From: Brevundimonas sp.
Lineage (GTDB): Bacteria; Pseudomonadota; Alphaproteobacteria; Caulobacterales; Caulobacteraceae
Direction of reading: 5' to 3'
NCBI RefSeq assembly: GCF_003248455.1
Contig: NZ_QFNM01000060.1
Span: 1 to 6,760, forward strand
Length of the DNA: 6,760 nucleotides
Numbering within the stretch: the stretch's first letter is position 1; each line of letters starts with the position of its first letter. Under the pieces are notes generated by a model that was not told where the DNA came from, searched no databases, and was given only the letters and a program-made list of their open reading frames with translations. Shown one piece after another: positions 1 to 4,970 of the stretch. A program made the translations under genes and the position numbers.

Positions 1-88
1 CAAGCTGCGTCCGCCGGAGCCCTACAAGGGCAAGGGCGTCCGTTACGCCGGCGAGACCGTGCGTCGCAAGGAAGGCAAGAAGAAGTAA
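1..88 (+). CDS. rplF: 50S ribosomal protein L6, C-terminal fragment (5' end outside window)
   Basis: The window opens inside this gene. The readable frame starts at base 2 and gives 28 residues ending in a TAA at 86-88. The tail KLRPPEPYKGKGVRYAGE followed by a lysine-rich end (KEGKKK) is the classic C-terminus of bacterial L6, a primary 23S rRNA-binding protein near the factor-binding (GTPase-associated) region of the large subunit. Its place just before rplR is the standard spc-operon order (rplF-rplR-rpsE-rpmD-rplO-secY). Only 3 bases separate its stop from the rplR start, which suggests translational coupling. Only the tail is seen, but motif and context leave little doubt. Confidence 0.96.
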   Translation, partial: KLRPPEPYKGKGVRYAGETVRRKEGKKK

Positions 89-91
89 GTC

Positions 92-448
92 ATGGCTCTC
101 TCTCTTCGACAACAAGCCAAGCGCCGCTCGGAGCGCACTCGCCGTCGCCTGAAGGCTGTCGCCAACGGTCGTCTGCGTCTGTCGGTCTACCGTTCGGACA
201 AGAACATCTCGGCCCAGATCATCGACGACGCCCAGGGCGTGACCGTCGCCTCGGCCTCGTCGCTGGAAGGCGGCAAGGGCAAGCGCGGTTCGGACACGGC
301 CGCGGCCGCCGCGATCGGCAAGCTGATCGCCGAACGCGCCATCGAGAAGGGCGTCAAGGACGTCGTCTTCGACCGCGGCGAGTACATCTATCACGGACGG
401 GTGAAGGCGCTGGCGGAAGCCGCGCGTGAAGCCGGCCTGAACTTCTAA
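92..448 (+). CDS. rplR: 50S ribosomal protein L18
   Basis: A 118-residue protein, the usual length for bacterial L18 (about 117). L18 binds 5S rRNA and, with L5, helps seat it in the central protuberance of the large subunit. The N-terminus is very basic (RQQAKRRSERTRRRLK, about residues 6-21), as expected for the rRNA-contacting tail. The core motifs RLRLSVYRSDKNISAQIIDD (28-47) and the C-terminal FDRGEYIYHGRVKALAEAAREAGL (94-117) are family hallmarks. The ATG at 92 is chosen because it gives the canonical N-terminus. It lies 3 bases after the rplF stop and has no clear Shine-Dalgarno at normal spacing (an AAGGAAGG at 68-75 is too far), so coupling to rplF translation is likely. Codon use matches the neighbours. 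Confidence 0.98.
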   Translation: MALSLRQQAKRRSERTRRRLKAVANGRLRLSVYRSDKNISAQIIDDAQGVTVASASSLEGGKGKRGSDTAAAAAIGKLIAERAIEKGVKDVVFDRGEYIYHGRVKALAEAAREAGLNF

Positions 449-460
449 GGGACGCGACAG

Positions 461-1069
461 ATGGCGCAACAACCCCAACGCGGCGGCGGCGGCAACGACC
501 GCAACCGTCGTGACAACCGCAACGCCCCCGCTGTCGACGGCCCGGATTCGGACATCGTCGAGAAGCTGGTCCACATCAATCGCGTCGCCGCCACCGTCAA
601 GGGCGGGCGTCGCTTCAGCTTCGCGGCCCTGATGGTCGTCGGCGACGGCAAGGGCCGCGTCGGCTTCGGCCACGGCAAGGCGCGCGAAGTGCCGGAAGCC
701 ATCCGCAAGGCGACCGAAGAAGCCAAGAAGACGATGATCCGCGTTCCGCTGCGCGAGAACCGCACCCTGCACCACGACGGCAACGGCCGTTGGGGCGCCG
801 GCAAGATCATGATGCGCGCCGCCCCTCCCGGCACCGGCGTCATCGCGGGCGGTCCGATGCGCGCCGTGCTCGAAACCCTCGGCGTCCAGGACGTGGTGGG
901 CAAGTCGACCGGTTCGTCGAACCCTTACAACATGATCCGCGCGACGTTCGAGGCCCTGAAGGTCCAGTCGTCGCCGCGTCAGGTCGCTTCGAAGCGTGGC
1001 AAGAAGGTCGCCGACCTGATGGGCCGCCGCAACGACGGCGCCTCGGCGCCGGAAGCTGTGGAGTCCTAA
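461..1069 (+). CDS. rpsE: 30S ribosomal protein S5
   Basis: A 202-residue S5, longer than the E. coli form (167). S5 sits at the back of the small subunit near the mRNA entry channel and, with S4, influences decoding accuracy. The first ~28 residues are a low-complexity Gly/Arg/Asn/Gln-rich extension. The double-stranded-RNA-binding-like N domain follows (about 30-95, with VKGGRRFSFAALMVVGDGKG at 47-66), then the C domain (about 110-190, with APPGTGVIAGGPMRAVLE at 121-138 and the GSSNPYNMIRATFEAL segment at 151-166). The start ATG at 461 is preceded by AAGGGA at 447-452, overlapping the rplR stop. The gap to rplR is 12 bases. N-terminal extensions on S5 are frequent in Alphaproteobacteria, so the extra length is not alarming. 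Confidence 0.98.
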   Translation: MAQQPQRGGGGNDRNRRDNRNAPAVDGPDSDIVEKLVHINRVAATVKGGRRFSFAALMVVGDGKGRVGFGHGKAREVPEAIRKATEEAKKTMIRVPLRENRTLHHDGNGRWGAGKIMMRAAPPGTGVIAGGPMRAVLETLGVQDVVGKSTGSSNPYNMIRATFEALKVQSSPRQVASKRGKKVADLMGRRNDGASAPEAVES

Positions 1070-1072
1070 GTC

Positions 1073-1261
1073 ATGGCCGAGAACAAGACCGTCACCATCA
1101 AGCAGATCGGTTCGCCGATCCGCCGCAAGAACGACCAGCGCGCCACCCTGGTGGGCCTGGGCCTGAACCGCATGGGCCGCGAAGCGACCCTGGAGGACAC
1201 CCCTTCGGTTCGCGGCATGATCGCCAAGGTCCACCATCTGGTGGAAGTGGTCGAGAAGTAA
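1073..1261 (+). CDS. rpmD: 50S ribosomal protein L30
   Basis: A 62-residue protein, about the standard L30 size (58-62). The motif TVTIKQIGSPIRRKNDQRAT (6-25), followed by LVGLGLNRMGREATLEDTPS (26-45) and the terminal RGMIAKVHHLVEVVE, is diagnostic of bacterial L30, a small late-assembling 23S-binding protein of the large subunit. The ATG at 1073 is 3 bases after the rpsE stop. A GGAG at 1060-1063, inside the last rpsE codons, is well spaced as ribosome-binding site. The 11-base junction TAAGTCATGGC is identical to the rplF-rplR junction. The gene is followed not by rplO directly, as is usual, but by a 175-base spacer full of structured sequence. Confidence 0.98.
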   Translation: MAENKTVTIKQIGSPIRRKNDQRATLVGLGLNRMGREATLEDTPSVRGMIAKVHHLVEVVEK

Positions 1262-1263
1262 GC

Positions 1264-1281
1264 CCCGCTCTTCGGAGCGGG
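1264..1281 (+). other. UUCG-tetraloop hairpin just after rpmD
   Basis: Three bases after the rpmD stop, CCCGCTC (1264-1270) and GAGCGGG (1275-1281) form a perfect 7-bp stem closed by the loop TTCG, with the C-G closing pair of the very stable cUUCGg tetraloop. No T-run follows. It may stabilise the 3' end of the upstream message, or be the remaining stem of a terminator or attenuator whose downstream part was displaced by the adjoining repeat. The fold is seen in the sequence; any function is inference. Confidence 0.6.
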
Positions 1282-1383
1282 AGTGGCGAGTGGTTGGTGG
1301 CGAGTGGCGAGCAGGAAAGCGGCGATTTCGTCGTTTTTCCTTGACTCGCCGCTCAACACTCGCCACTCGCCGCTTTCTTTTTT
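1281..1383 (+). repeat. GGCGAGTGGCGAG-type palindromic repeat element in the spc operon
   Basis: This non-coding stretch is built from iterations of GAGTGGC/GGCGAGT on the left and their complement on the right. Three perfect inverted pairings compete for the same right arm: 1281-1292 with 1357-1368 (12 bp), 1299-1311 with 1359-1371 (13 bp), and 1315-1325 with 1367-1377 (11 bp). The last stem runs straight into TTTTTT at 1378-1383. The middle holds another hairpin-like segment, GGAAAGCGGCG (1314-1324) with CGTCGTTTTTCC (1329-1340), which includes G-U pairs. The layout resembles a repetitive extragenic palindrome or a small non-autonomous repeat. It should be transcribed through to reach rplO, so it may attenuate or process the message. 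Copy number elsewhere in the genome cannot be judged from this window. Confidence 0.65.
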
Positions 1384-1394
1384 CCAAGCCGAGT

Positions 1395-1428
1395 CCGGAC
1401 GATGTCCGGGCGCTAGCACCCGAAAGGA
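1395..1428 (+). promoter_or_regulatory. Small hairpin and ribosome-binding site upstream of rplO
   Basis: CCGGAC (1395-1400) and GTCCGG (1404-1409) form a perfect 6-bp stem with a 3-base loop. It is followed by AAAGGA at 1423-1428, the Shine-Dalgarno that fixes the rplO start at the ATG at 1437. A GAGTC (1391-1395), a GANTC methylation-type site, touches the stem. I saw no convincing promoter hexamer pair here, so rplO most likely depends on read-through from upstream. Confidence 0.5.
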
Positions 1429-1436
1429 TCAGGCAC

Positions 1437-2030
1437 ATGAAACTGAACGAAATCCGCGACAACGAAGGCGCGCACAAGAAGCGCATGCGTGTCGGCCGTG
1501 GCCCCGGTTCGGGCAAGGGCAAGACCTCGGGCCGCGGCGTCAAGGGCCAGAAGTCGCGCACCGGCGTCAGCCTGCTGGGCTTCGAAGGCGGCCAGATGCC
1601 GCTGTACATGCGCATGCCCAAGCGCGGCTTCAACAATCCGAACGCCCTGAAGCTGGCCGAAGTGAACCTGTGGCGCCTGCAAGACGCCATCGACGCCGGC
1701 AAGCTGGACGCCTCGTCGGAAATCAAGGGCGACGCCCTGGTGGCCGCCGGCGTGATCCGCCGCGTCAAGGACGGCGTGCGCCTGCTGGGCACCGGCGAGA
1801 TCAAGGCCAAGCTGAACCTGGTCGTCTGGTCGGCCACGGCCGGCGCCAAGAAGGCCATCGAAGCCGCCGGCGGTTCGGTCGTCGAACAACGCATCGAAGC
1901 CGAAGCCAAGGCCGCCGCGCGCGTCGAGAAGCGCAACGCCGCCAAGGGCAAGGCCCCGGCCGCCAAGGCGCCCCAGGGCGACGCCAACAAGGTCTCGGCC
2001 CGCGCCAAGCGCACCGCCGCCAAGGCCTGA
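1437..2030 (+). CDS. rplO: 50S ribosomal protein L15 with long Ala/Lys-rich C-terminal tail
   Basis: The 197-residue product starts MKLNEIRDNEGAHKKRMRVG, the standard L15 N-terminus. The Gly/Lys/Arg-rich rRNA-penetrating segment follows (20-48, with GRGPGSGKGKTSGRG and KGQKSRTG), then MPLYMRMPKRGFNN (54-67) and the globular C domain to about residue 150. L15 is a late-assembly protein of the large subunit. E. coli L15 has 144 residues; here about 47 extra residues (151-197) form a low-complexity Ala/Lys/Arg tail. The open frame extends upstream to an ATG at 1290, but those residues come from the repeat element. The ATG at 1437, with AAAGGA at 1423-1428, is the right start. The gene is 175 bases from rpmD, an unusually large gap for this operon. 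Confidence 0.97.
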   Translation: MKLNEIRDNEGAHKKRMRVGRGPGSGKGKTSGRGVKGQKSRTGVSLLGFEGGQMPLYMRMPKRGFNNPNALKLAEVNLWRLQDAIDAGKLDASSEIKGDALVAAGVIRRVKDGVRLLGTGEIKAKLNLVVWSATAGAKKAIEAAGGSVVEQRIEAEAKAAARVEKRNAAKGKAPAAKAPQGDANKVSARAKRTAAKA

Positions 2031-2032
2031 TC

Positions 2033-2054
2033 ACCGCGTCGTCGCGGTCCTTTT
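2033..2054 (+). terminator. Weak terminator-like hairpin after rplO
   Basis: ACCGCG (2033-2038) and CGCGGT (2043-2048) form a perfect 6-bp stem around the loop TCGT, followed by CCTTTT (2049-2054). It begins 3 bases after the rplO stop. The stem is GC-rich but the T-run is only four long and offset by CC, so it would be a partial terminator or attenuator at best. secY downstream has no obvious promoter, so some read-through is expected. Confidence 0.45.
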
Positions 2055-2092
2055 AGGCCGTGGCCTGGATACACCTGCGACGACGAAAGAAC

Positions 2093-2123
2093 GGAAGCGG
2101 CTCTCGCATGAGGGCCGCTTTCC
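2093..2123 (+). other. Eleven-bp hairpin in the rplO-secY spacer
   Basis: AAGCGGCTCTC (2095-2105) pairs with GAGGGCCGCTT (2110-2120) in an 11-bp stem with one G-U pair and a GCAT loop. GG (2093-2094) and CC (2122-2123) can extend it across a bulged T. Only a TTT (2119-2121) lies at its base, so it is not a textbook intrinsic terminator. It could be a pause or attenuation element or an mRNA processing site. It is the strongest fold in this 130-base spacer. Confidence 0.5.
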
Positions 2124-2132
2124 GCCTATCTG

Positions 2133-2154
2133 ACGACTCAATCAGTCGTGGGGA
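2133..2154 (+). promoter_or_regulatory. Hairpin abutting the secY ribosome-binding site
   Basis: ACGACT (2133-2138) and AGTCGT (2144-2149) form a 6-bp stem with a CAATC loop that ends directly at the Shine-Dalgarno GGGGA (2150-2154). The GTG of bases 2148-2150 lies at the border, and the secY ATG follows at 2161, 6 bases after the Shine-Dalgarno. The left arm and loop contain a GACTC (2135-2139). The stem leaves the Shine-Dalgarno free but next to it, so it may tune access. This is inference from position only. Confidence 0.4.
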
Positions 2155-2160
2155 CGCATA

Positions 2161-3540
2161 ATGGCTTCGGCCGCAGAACAACTCGCCGCCAATATGAACA
2201 TGGGCTCGTTCGCGAAAGCGACCGAGCTGCACAAGCGCCTGCTGTTCACGCTGGGCGCGCTCCTGGTCTATCGGATCGGGACCTATGTGCCGATCCCGGG
2301 CATCAACTCGCAGGCCTTCCTGCAGTTCTTCCAGGATCCGTCGGGCCAGCGCGGCATCCTGGACATGTTCAACATGTTCTCGGGCGGCGCGGTCGAGCGT
2401 ATGGCGATCTTCGCGCTGAACGTGATGCCCTACATCTCGGCCTCGATCATCGTGCAGCTGATGGGCACGGTCTATCCGCCCTGGGAGAAGCTGAAGAAGG
2501 AAGGCGGCGAGAGCGGCCGCAAGCAGCTGAACCAATACACCCGCTATCTGACGGTGTTCCTGGCGCTGGCCCAGTCGTTCGGCATCGCGGCCGGCCTGAA
2601 CAGCACGGCGGGTCTGGTCGACAATCCGGGCGTCTTCTTCATCGCCTCGACGGTCGTGACCCTGACCGGCGGCACCATGTTCCTGATGTGGCTGGGCGAG
2701 CAGGTGACGGCGCGCGGCGTCGGCAACGGCATCTCGCTGATCATCTTCGCCGGCATCGTGGCGGTCCTGCCGTCCACCATCGCGCGCCTGCTGGGCCTGG
2801 CCCAGCAGGGCCAGATGTCGGCCTTCGCCCTGCTGTTCATCGCCGTCCTGGCGGTGGCCACGGTCGTCTTCATCGTCTTCATGGAACGCGCCCAGCGCCG
2901 TCTTCTGATCCAGTATCCGAAGCGCCAGGAAGGCAACAGGATGGCCGGGGGCGAGCGTTCGTTCCTGCCGCTGAAGGTCAACACCGCCGGCGTGATCCCG
3001 CCGATCTTCGCCTCTTCGCTGCTGATGCTGCCGACGACGGTCGCGACCATGACCGCCAACGCCGACCTGCCCGGCTGGCTGAGCTGGCTGCCGCTGGTGA
3101 CGGCGCAGCTGACGCACGGGCAGCCGTTGTTCATGGTGCTTTACGCCGCCCTGATCATCTTCTTCTGCTTCTTCTACACCTCGATCACCTTCAACCCCGA
3201 GGATACGGCCGAGAACCTGCGCAAATACGGCGGATTCCTGCCGGGCATCCGTCCCGGCAAGCGGACGGCGGAATATCTGGACTATGTGCTGACCCGCCTG
3301 ACGGTGATCGGCGCGGCCTATATCACCGCGGTCTGCCTGCTGCCGGAGTTCATCGTCAGCCAGTTCGGCAACAGCCTGTATTTTGGCGGAACGTCTATCT
3401 TGATCGTGGTGTCGGTGACGATGGACACTGTCGCCCAGATTCAGTCCCAACTGCTGGCCCACCAGTACGAAGGCCTGATCAAGAAGGCCAAGCTGCGCGG
3501 ACGCGGCGGCCGTGGCGCGCCGACGCCGGTGCGTCGCTAA
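2161..3540 (+). CDS. secY: Protein translocase channel subunit SecY
   Basis: A 459-residue SecY, close to the family's usual 435-460. It forms the central pore of the SecYEG translocon in the inner membrane and passes unfolded proteins pushed by SecA or by the ribosome. The predicted ten-helix pattern is visible, with helix 1 at about 26-44. Diagnostic motifs are TYVPIPGINS (41-50), NMFSGGAVERMAIFALNVMPYI split across 71-92, WLGEQVTARGVGNGISLIIF (177-196), and the cytosolic C5-loop signature PGIRPGKRTAEYL (361-373) that contacts SecA. The C-terminal tail is basic (KKAKLRGRGGRG). The ATG at 2161 has a good GGGGA at 2150-2154; later in-frame ATGs (2194, 2200) would cut the conserved N-terminus. 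adk follows after 36 bases, the common alphaproteobacterial order. Confidence 0.98.
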   Translation: MASAAEQLAANMNMGSFAKATELHKRLLFTLGALLVYRIGTYVPIPGINSQAFLQFFQDPSGQRGILDMFNMFSGGAVERMAIFALNVMPYISASIIVQLMGTVYPPWEKLKKEGGESGRKQLNQYTRYLTVFLALAQSFGIAAGLNSTAGLVDNPGVFFIASTVVTLTGGTMFLMWLGEQVTARGVGNGISLIIFAGIVAVLPSTIARLLGLAQQGQMSAFALLFIAVLAVATVVFIVFMERAQRRLLIQYPKRQEGNRMAGGERSFLPLKVNTAGVIPPIFASSLLMLPTTVATMTANADLPGWLSWLPLVTAQLTHGQPLFMVLYAALIIFFCFFYTSITFNPEDTAENLRKYGGFLPGIRPGKRTAEYLDYVLTRLTVIGAAYITAVCLLPEFIVSQFGNSLYFGGTSILIVVSVTMDTVAQIQSQLLAHQYEGLIKKAKLRGRGGRGAPTPVRR

Positions 3541-3576
3541 ATCCAAGCTGACAGACGCCTAGGGGAGGGCTGAAGC

Positions 3577-4137
3577 GTGAACTTGATCCTGTTCGGACCG
3601 CCGGCGGCGGGCAAGGGCACCCAGGCCAAGCGGCTGGTGGAAGAGAAGGGCATGGTCCAACTCTCCACCGGCGACATGCTGCGGGCGGCGATCGCCTCGG
3701 GCTCGGACCTGGGACTGAAGGTCAAGGACGTGCTGGCGCGCGGCGATCTGGTCACGGACGAGATCGTCATCGCCCTGATCGAGGATCGTCTGCCCGAGGC
3801 CGAGGCCGCAGGCGGCGCCATCTTCGACGGCTTCCCCCGCACCGTGGCCCAGGCCGAGGCCCTGGACGCCATGCTGGCCAAGCGCGGGGCCCAGATCGAC
3901 GCCGTGGTGCGGCTGAAGGTCGATGACGCCGCCCTGACCGAACGGATCGCCAAGCGGTTCGCCGAACAGGGACGGCCCGACGACAATCCCGAATCCTTCA
4001 AGGTTCGGCTGGAGGCCTACAACCGCAACACCGCCCCGCTGCTTCCCTATTACGAGAAGCAGGGCAAGCTGACCGAGGCGGACGGCATGGGCTCGATCGA
4101 ATCGGTCGCAAAGGCCATCGACGAAGCTCTGGCGTGA
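3577..4137 (+). CDS. adk: Adenylate kinase, short-LID form
   Basis: The enzyme interconverts ATP + AMP and 2 ADP in the cytosol and sets the adenylate balance. The 186-residue protein shows the P-loop GPPAAGKGT (7-15), the AMP-binding LSTGDMLRAAI segment (29-39), the FDGFPRT motif (83-89) and the catalytic Arg/Asp region GRPDDNPESFKVRLEAY (132-148). It lacks the ~27-residue zinc-finger-like LID insertion of long-form enzymes such as E. coli (214 aa). The short LID is common in Alphaproteobacteria, so this is not a truncation. Start is GTG at 3577, with the strong AGGGGAGGG at 3561-3569. No upstream start would keep the canonical MNLILFGPP beginning. It follows secY by 36 bases, the normal linkage, and is most likely co-transcribed with it. 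Confidence 0.98.
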   Translation: MNLILFGPPAAGKGTQAKRLVEEKGMVQLSTGDMLRAAIASGSDLGLKVKDVLARGDLVTDEIVIALIEDRLPEAEAAGGAIFDGFPRTVAQAEALDAMLAKRGAQIDAVVRLKVDDAALTERIAKRFAEQGRPDDNPESFKVRLEAYNRNTAPLLPYYEKQGKLTEADGMGSIESVAKAIDEALA

Positions 4138-4167
4138 CCAAAGTCCGCCTCGGGCGTTAGACGTCCG

Positions 4168-4905
4168 ATGACCGACCACGACGTCAGGCCGGACAAATGG
4201 CGCGCCCGCAGACGCTGGCGCGCCTTCGCCGTTTTCTGTGTTGTCGCCGGGGCCGAGATCGGGTTGTTCCTGTTGCTGGGCCAAGTGAACGGCCGCGCGC
4301 CGCAGCCGCCCGCCGCCTCGGAGCCGCAGCCGTTCGAGGTCGTGCTCTACGACCCGCCGCCCCCCGCTTCCGACCAGCCGCCGGCGCCTGAGACGGGAGG
4401 AGGGGCTCCCGCCGCCGCCTCGCGCATCCACACGCCGCCGCCGCCGAAACAGGCGCGCCCCCCCGAACTGCCCGCGCCGCCCAAACAGGCCCCGGCGCCC
4501 GCGCCTGTCGTCGGCGTCGCCCCCGCGCCGTCGCCCCTGCCCGGATTCGGCCAGGGCGGGCAGGGGACAGGCGCAGGCTCCGGCGTCGGTTCGGGGTCCG
4601 GCCCCGGCTCCGGTTCGACCGGGCCGCGCCTGGTCACGGGGCCGACCATCGGTCAGATTCGCGCCAACCACCCGCCGCGCGCCCGCAGCCGCTACGGCCG
4701 GGCCGAACTGTCGTGCGTCATTCGGCTGGACAATCGGCTGGACGATTGCCGCATCGTGGACGAAACTCCGCCGGGCCTGGGCTTTGGGGCGGCGGGCCTT
4801 CAGGTTTCGGGCTTCTTCCGCTTCCAGCCGCCGACCGAGAACGGCCGTCCGGTCCAGGGCCAGCGCGTCACCGTCGGCATCGACTTCGGGCGTCCGCCGC
4901 GCTGA
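4168..4905 (+). CDS. TonB-like membrane-anchored protein (TonB C-terminal domain), specific role unknown
   Basis: A 245-residue protein with TonB architecture. There is a basic cytoplasmic start (KWRARRRWR, 10-18), one membrane segment (about 19-39), a Pro/Ala-rich stretch (44-125) with YDPPPPAS and TPPPPKQARPPELPAPPKQ, a Gly/Ser linker (126-152), then a compact C-terminal domain (about 160-243). That domain has the TonB_C pattern: RYGRAELSCVIRLDN, a G-F-G-A-A-G-L helix at 205-211, FFRFQPPTENGRPV, and a final beta strand VTVGIDF. Cys183 and Cys194 may pair in the periplasm. TonB proteins couple the proton gradient (via ExbB/ExbD) to outer-membrane transporters; no such partners are in this window. 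The membrane segment has no histidine of the SxxxH type but carries Glu30, so classic energy coupling is uncertain. The start has no clear Shine-Dalgarno and lies 30 bases after adk. It could instead be a TolA-like or orphan envelope protein. Confidence 0.8.
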   Translation: MTDHDVRPDKWRARRRWRAFAVFCVVAGAEIGLFLLLGQVNGRAPQPPAASEPQPFEVVLYDPPPPASDQPPAPETGGGAPAAASRIHTPPPPKQARPPELPAPPKQAPAPAPVVGVAPAPSPLPGFGQGGQGTGAGSGVGSGSGPGSGSTGPRLVTGPTIGQIRANHPPRARSRYGRAELSCVIRLDNRLDDCRIVDETPPGLGFGAAGLQVSGFFRFQPPTENGRPVQGQRVTVGIDFGRPPR

Positions 4906-4918
4906 ACCACGCCAGACG

Positions 4919-4946
4919 TTGACGGCCTGTGAATCATCTGTATAAG
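4919..4946 (+). promoter_or_regulatory. Predicted sigma-70-type promoter of the alpha operon (rpsM-rpsK-rpoA)
   Basis: TTGACG (4919-4924) and TATAAG (4941-4946) are separated by 16 bases. Each hexamer differs from the housekeeping consensus at one position (TTGACA, TATAAT). They lie 87 bases upstream of the rpsM start, in the gap after the TonB-like gene, so the likely transcript start is near 4952-4954. A GAATC (4931-4935) sits in the spacer; GANTC is the CcrM methylation target in Caulobacterales, where GcrA acts at such promoter sites. It is the best promoter-like sequence I could find in the window. Confidence 0.65.
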
Positions 4947-4969
4947 GGCGCCTTCCCGCGAAGGGCGCC
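4944..4969 (+). repeat. Nine-base direct repeat forming a palindromic hairpin at the predicted transcript start
   Basis: AAGGGCGCC occurs at 4944-4952 and again at 4961-4969. Because GGCGCC is self-complementary, the copies (4947-4952 and 4964-4969) can also pair as a stem, extended by TT/AA across a bulged G. The first copy overlaps the -10 hexamer and the predicted start site. It could be an operator-like site, the base of a terminator for the TonB-like gene, or chance in GC-rich DNA. Confidence 0.4.
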
Positions 4970-4970
4970 A

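Noticed and set aside
1341..1369. TTGACT at 1341-1346 as a promoter -35 for rplO
   Set aside because: No -10-like hexamer at 15-19 bases spacing; the sequence there is GC-rich repeat arm.
1290..1436. Upstream extension of the rplO frame to an ATG at 1290
   Set aside because: The 49 extra codons are translated repeat sequence, unlike any L15 N-terminus. The ATG at 1437 has a good Shine-Dalgarno and the canonical start.
1283..2056. 257-codon + strand frame overlapping rplO in another phase
   Set aside because: Arg/Gln/Gly-rich out-of-frame translation of rplO and the repeat; the true frame gives canonical L15.
2053..3546. 497-codon open frame on the minus strand opposite secY
   Set aside because: Shadow of secY in GC-rich DNA. 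Its product is low-complexity His/Gln/Arg/Asp-rich with no recognisable domain, while the + strand encodes an unmistakable SecY.
3577..4137. Truncated adenylate kinase missing the LID insertion
   Set aside because: The short-LID form is a known normal variant, and all catalytic motifs and a clean C-terminus are present.
4160..4185. Two GACGTC palindromes (4160-4165, 4180-4185) flanking the start codon of the TonB-like gene
   Set aside because: A 6-bp stem with a 14-base loop over the start could hide it, but GACGTC is easy to find in such DNA and the second copy is inside coding sequence. Too weak to list as a feature.
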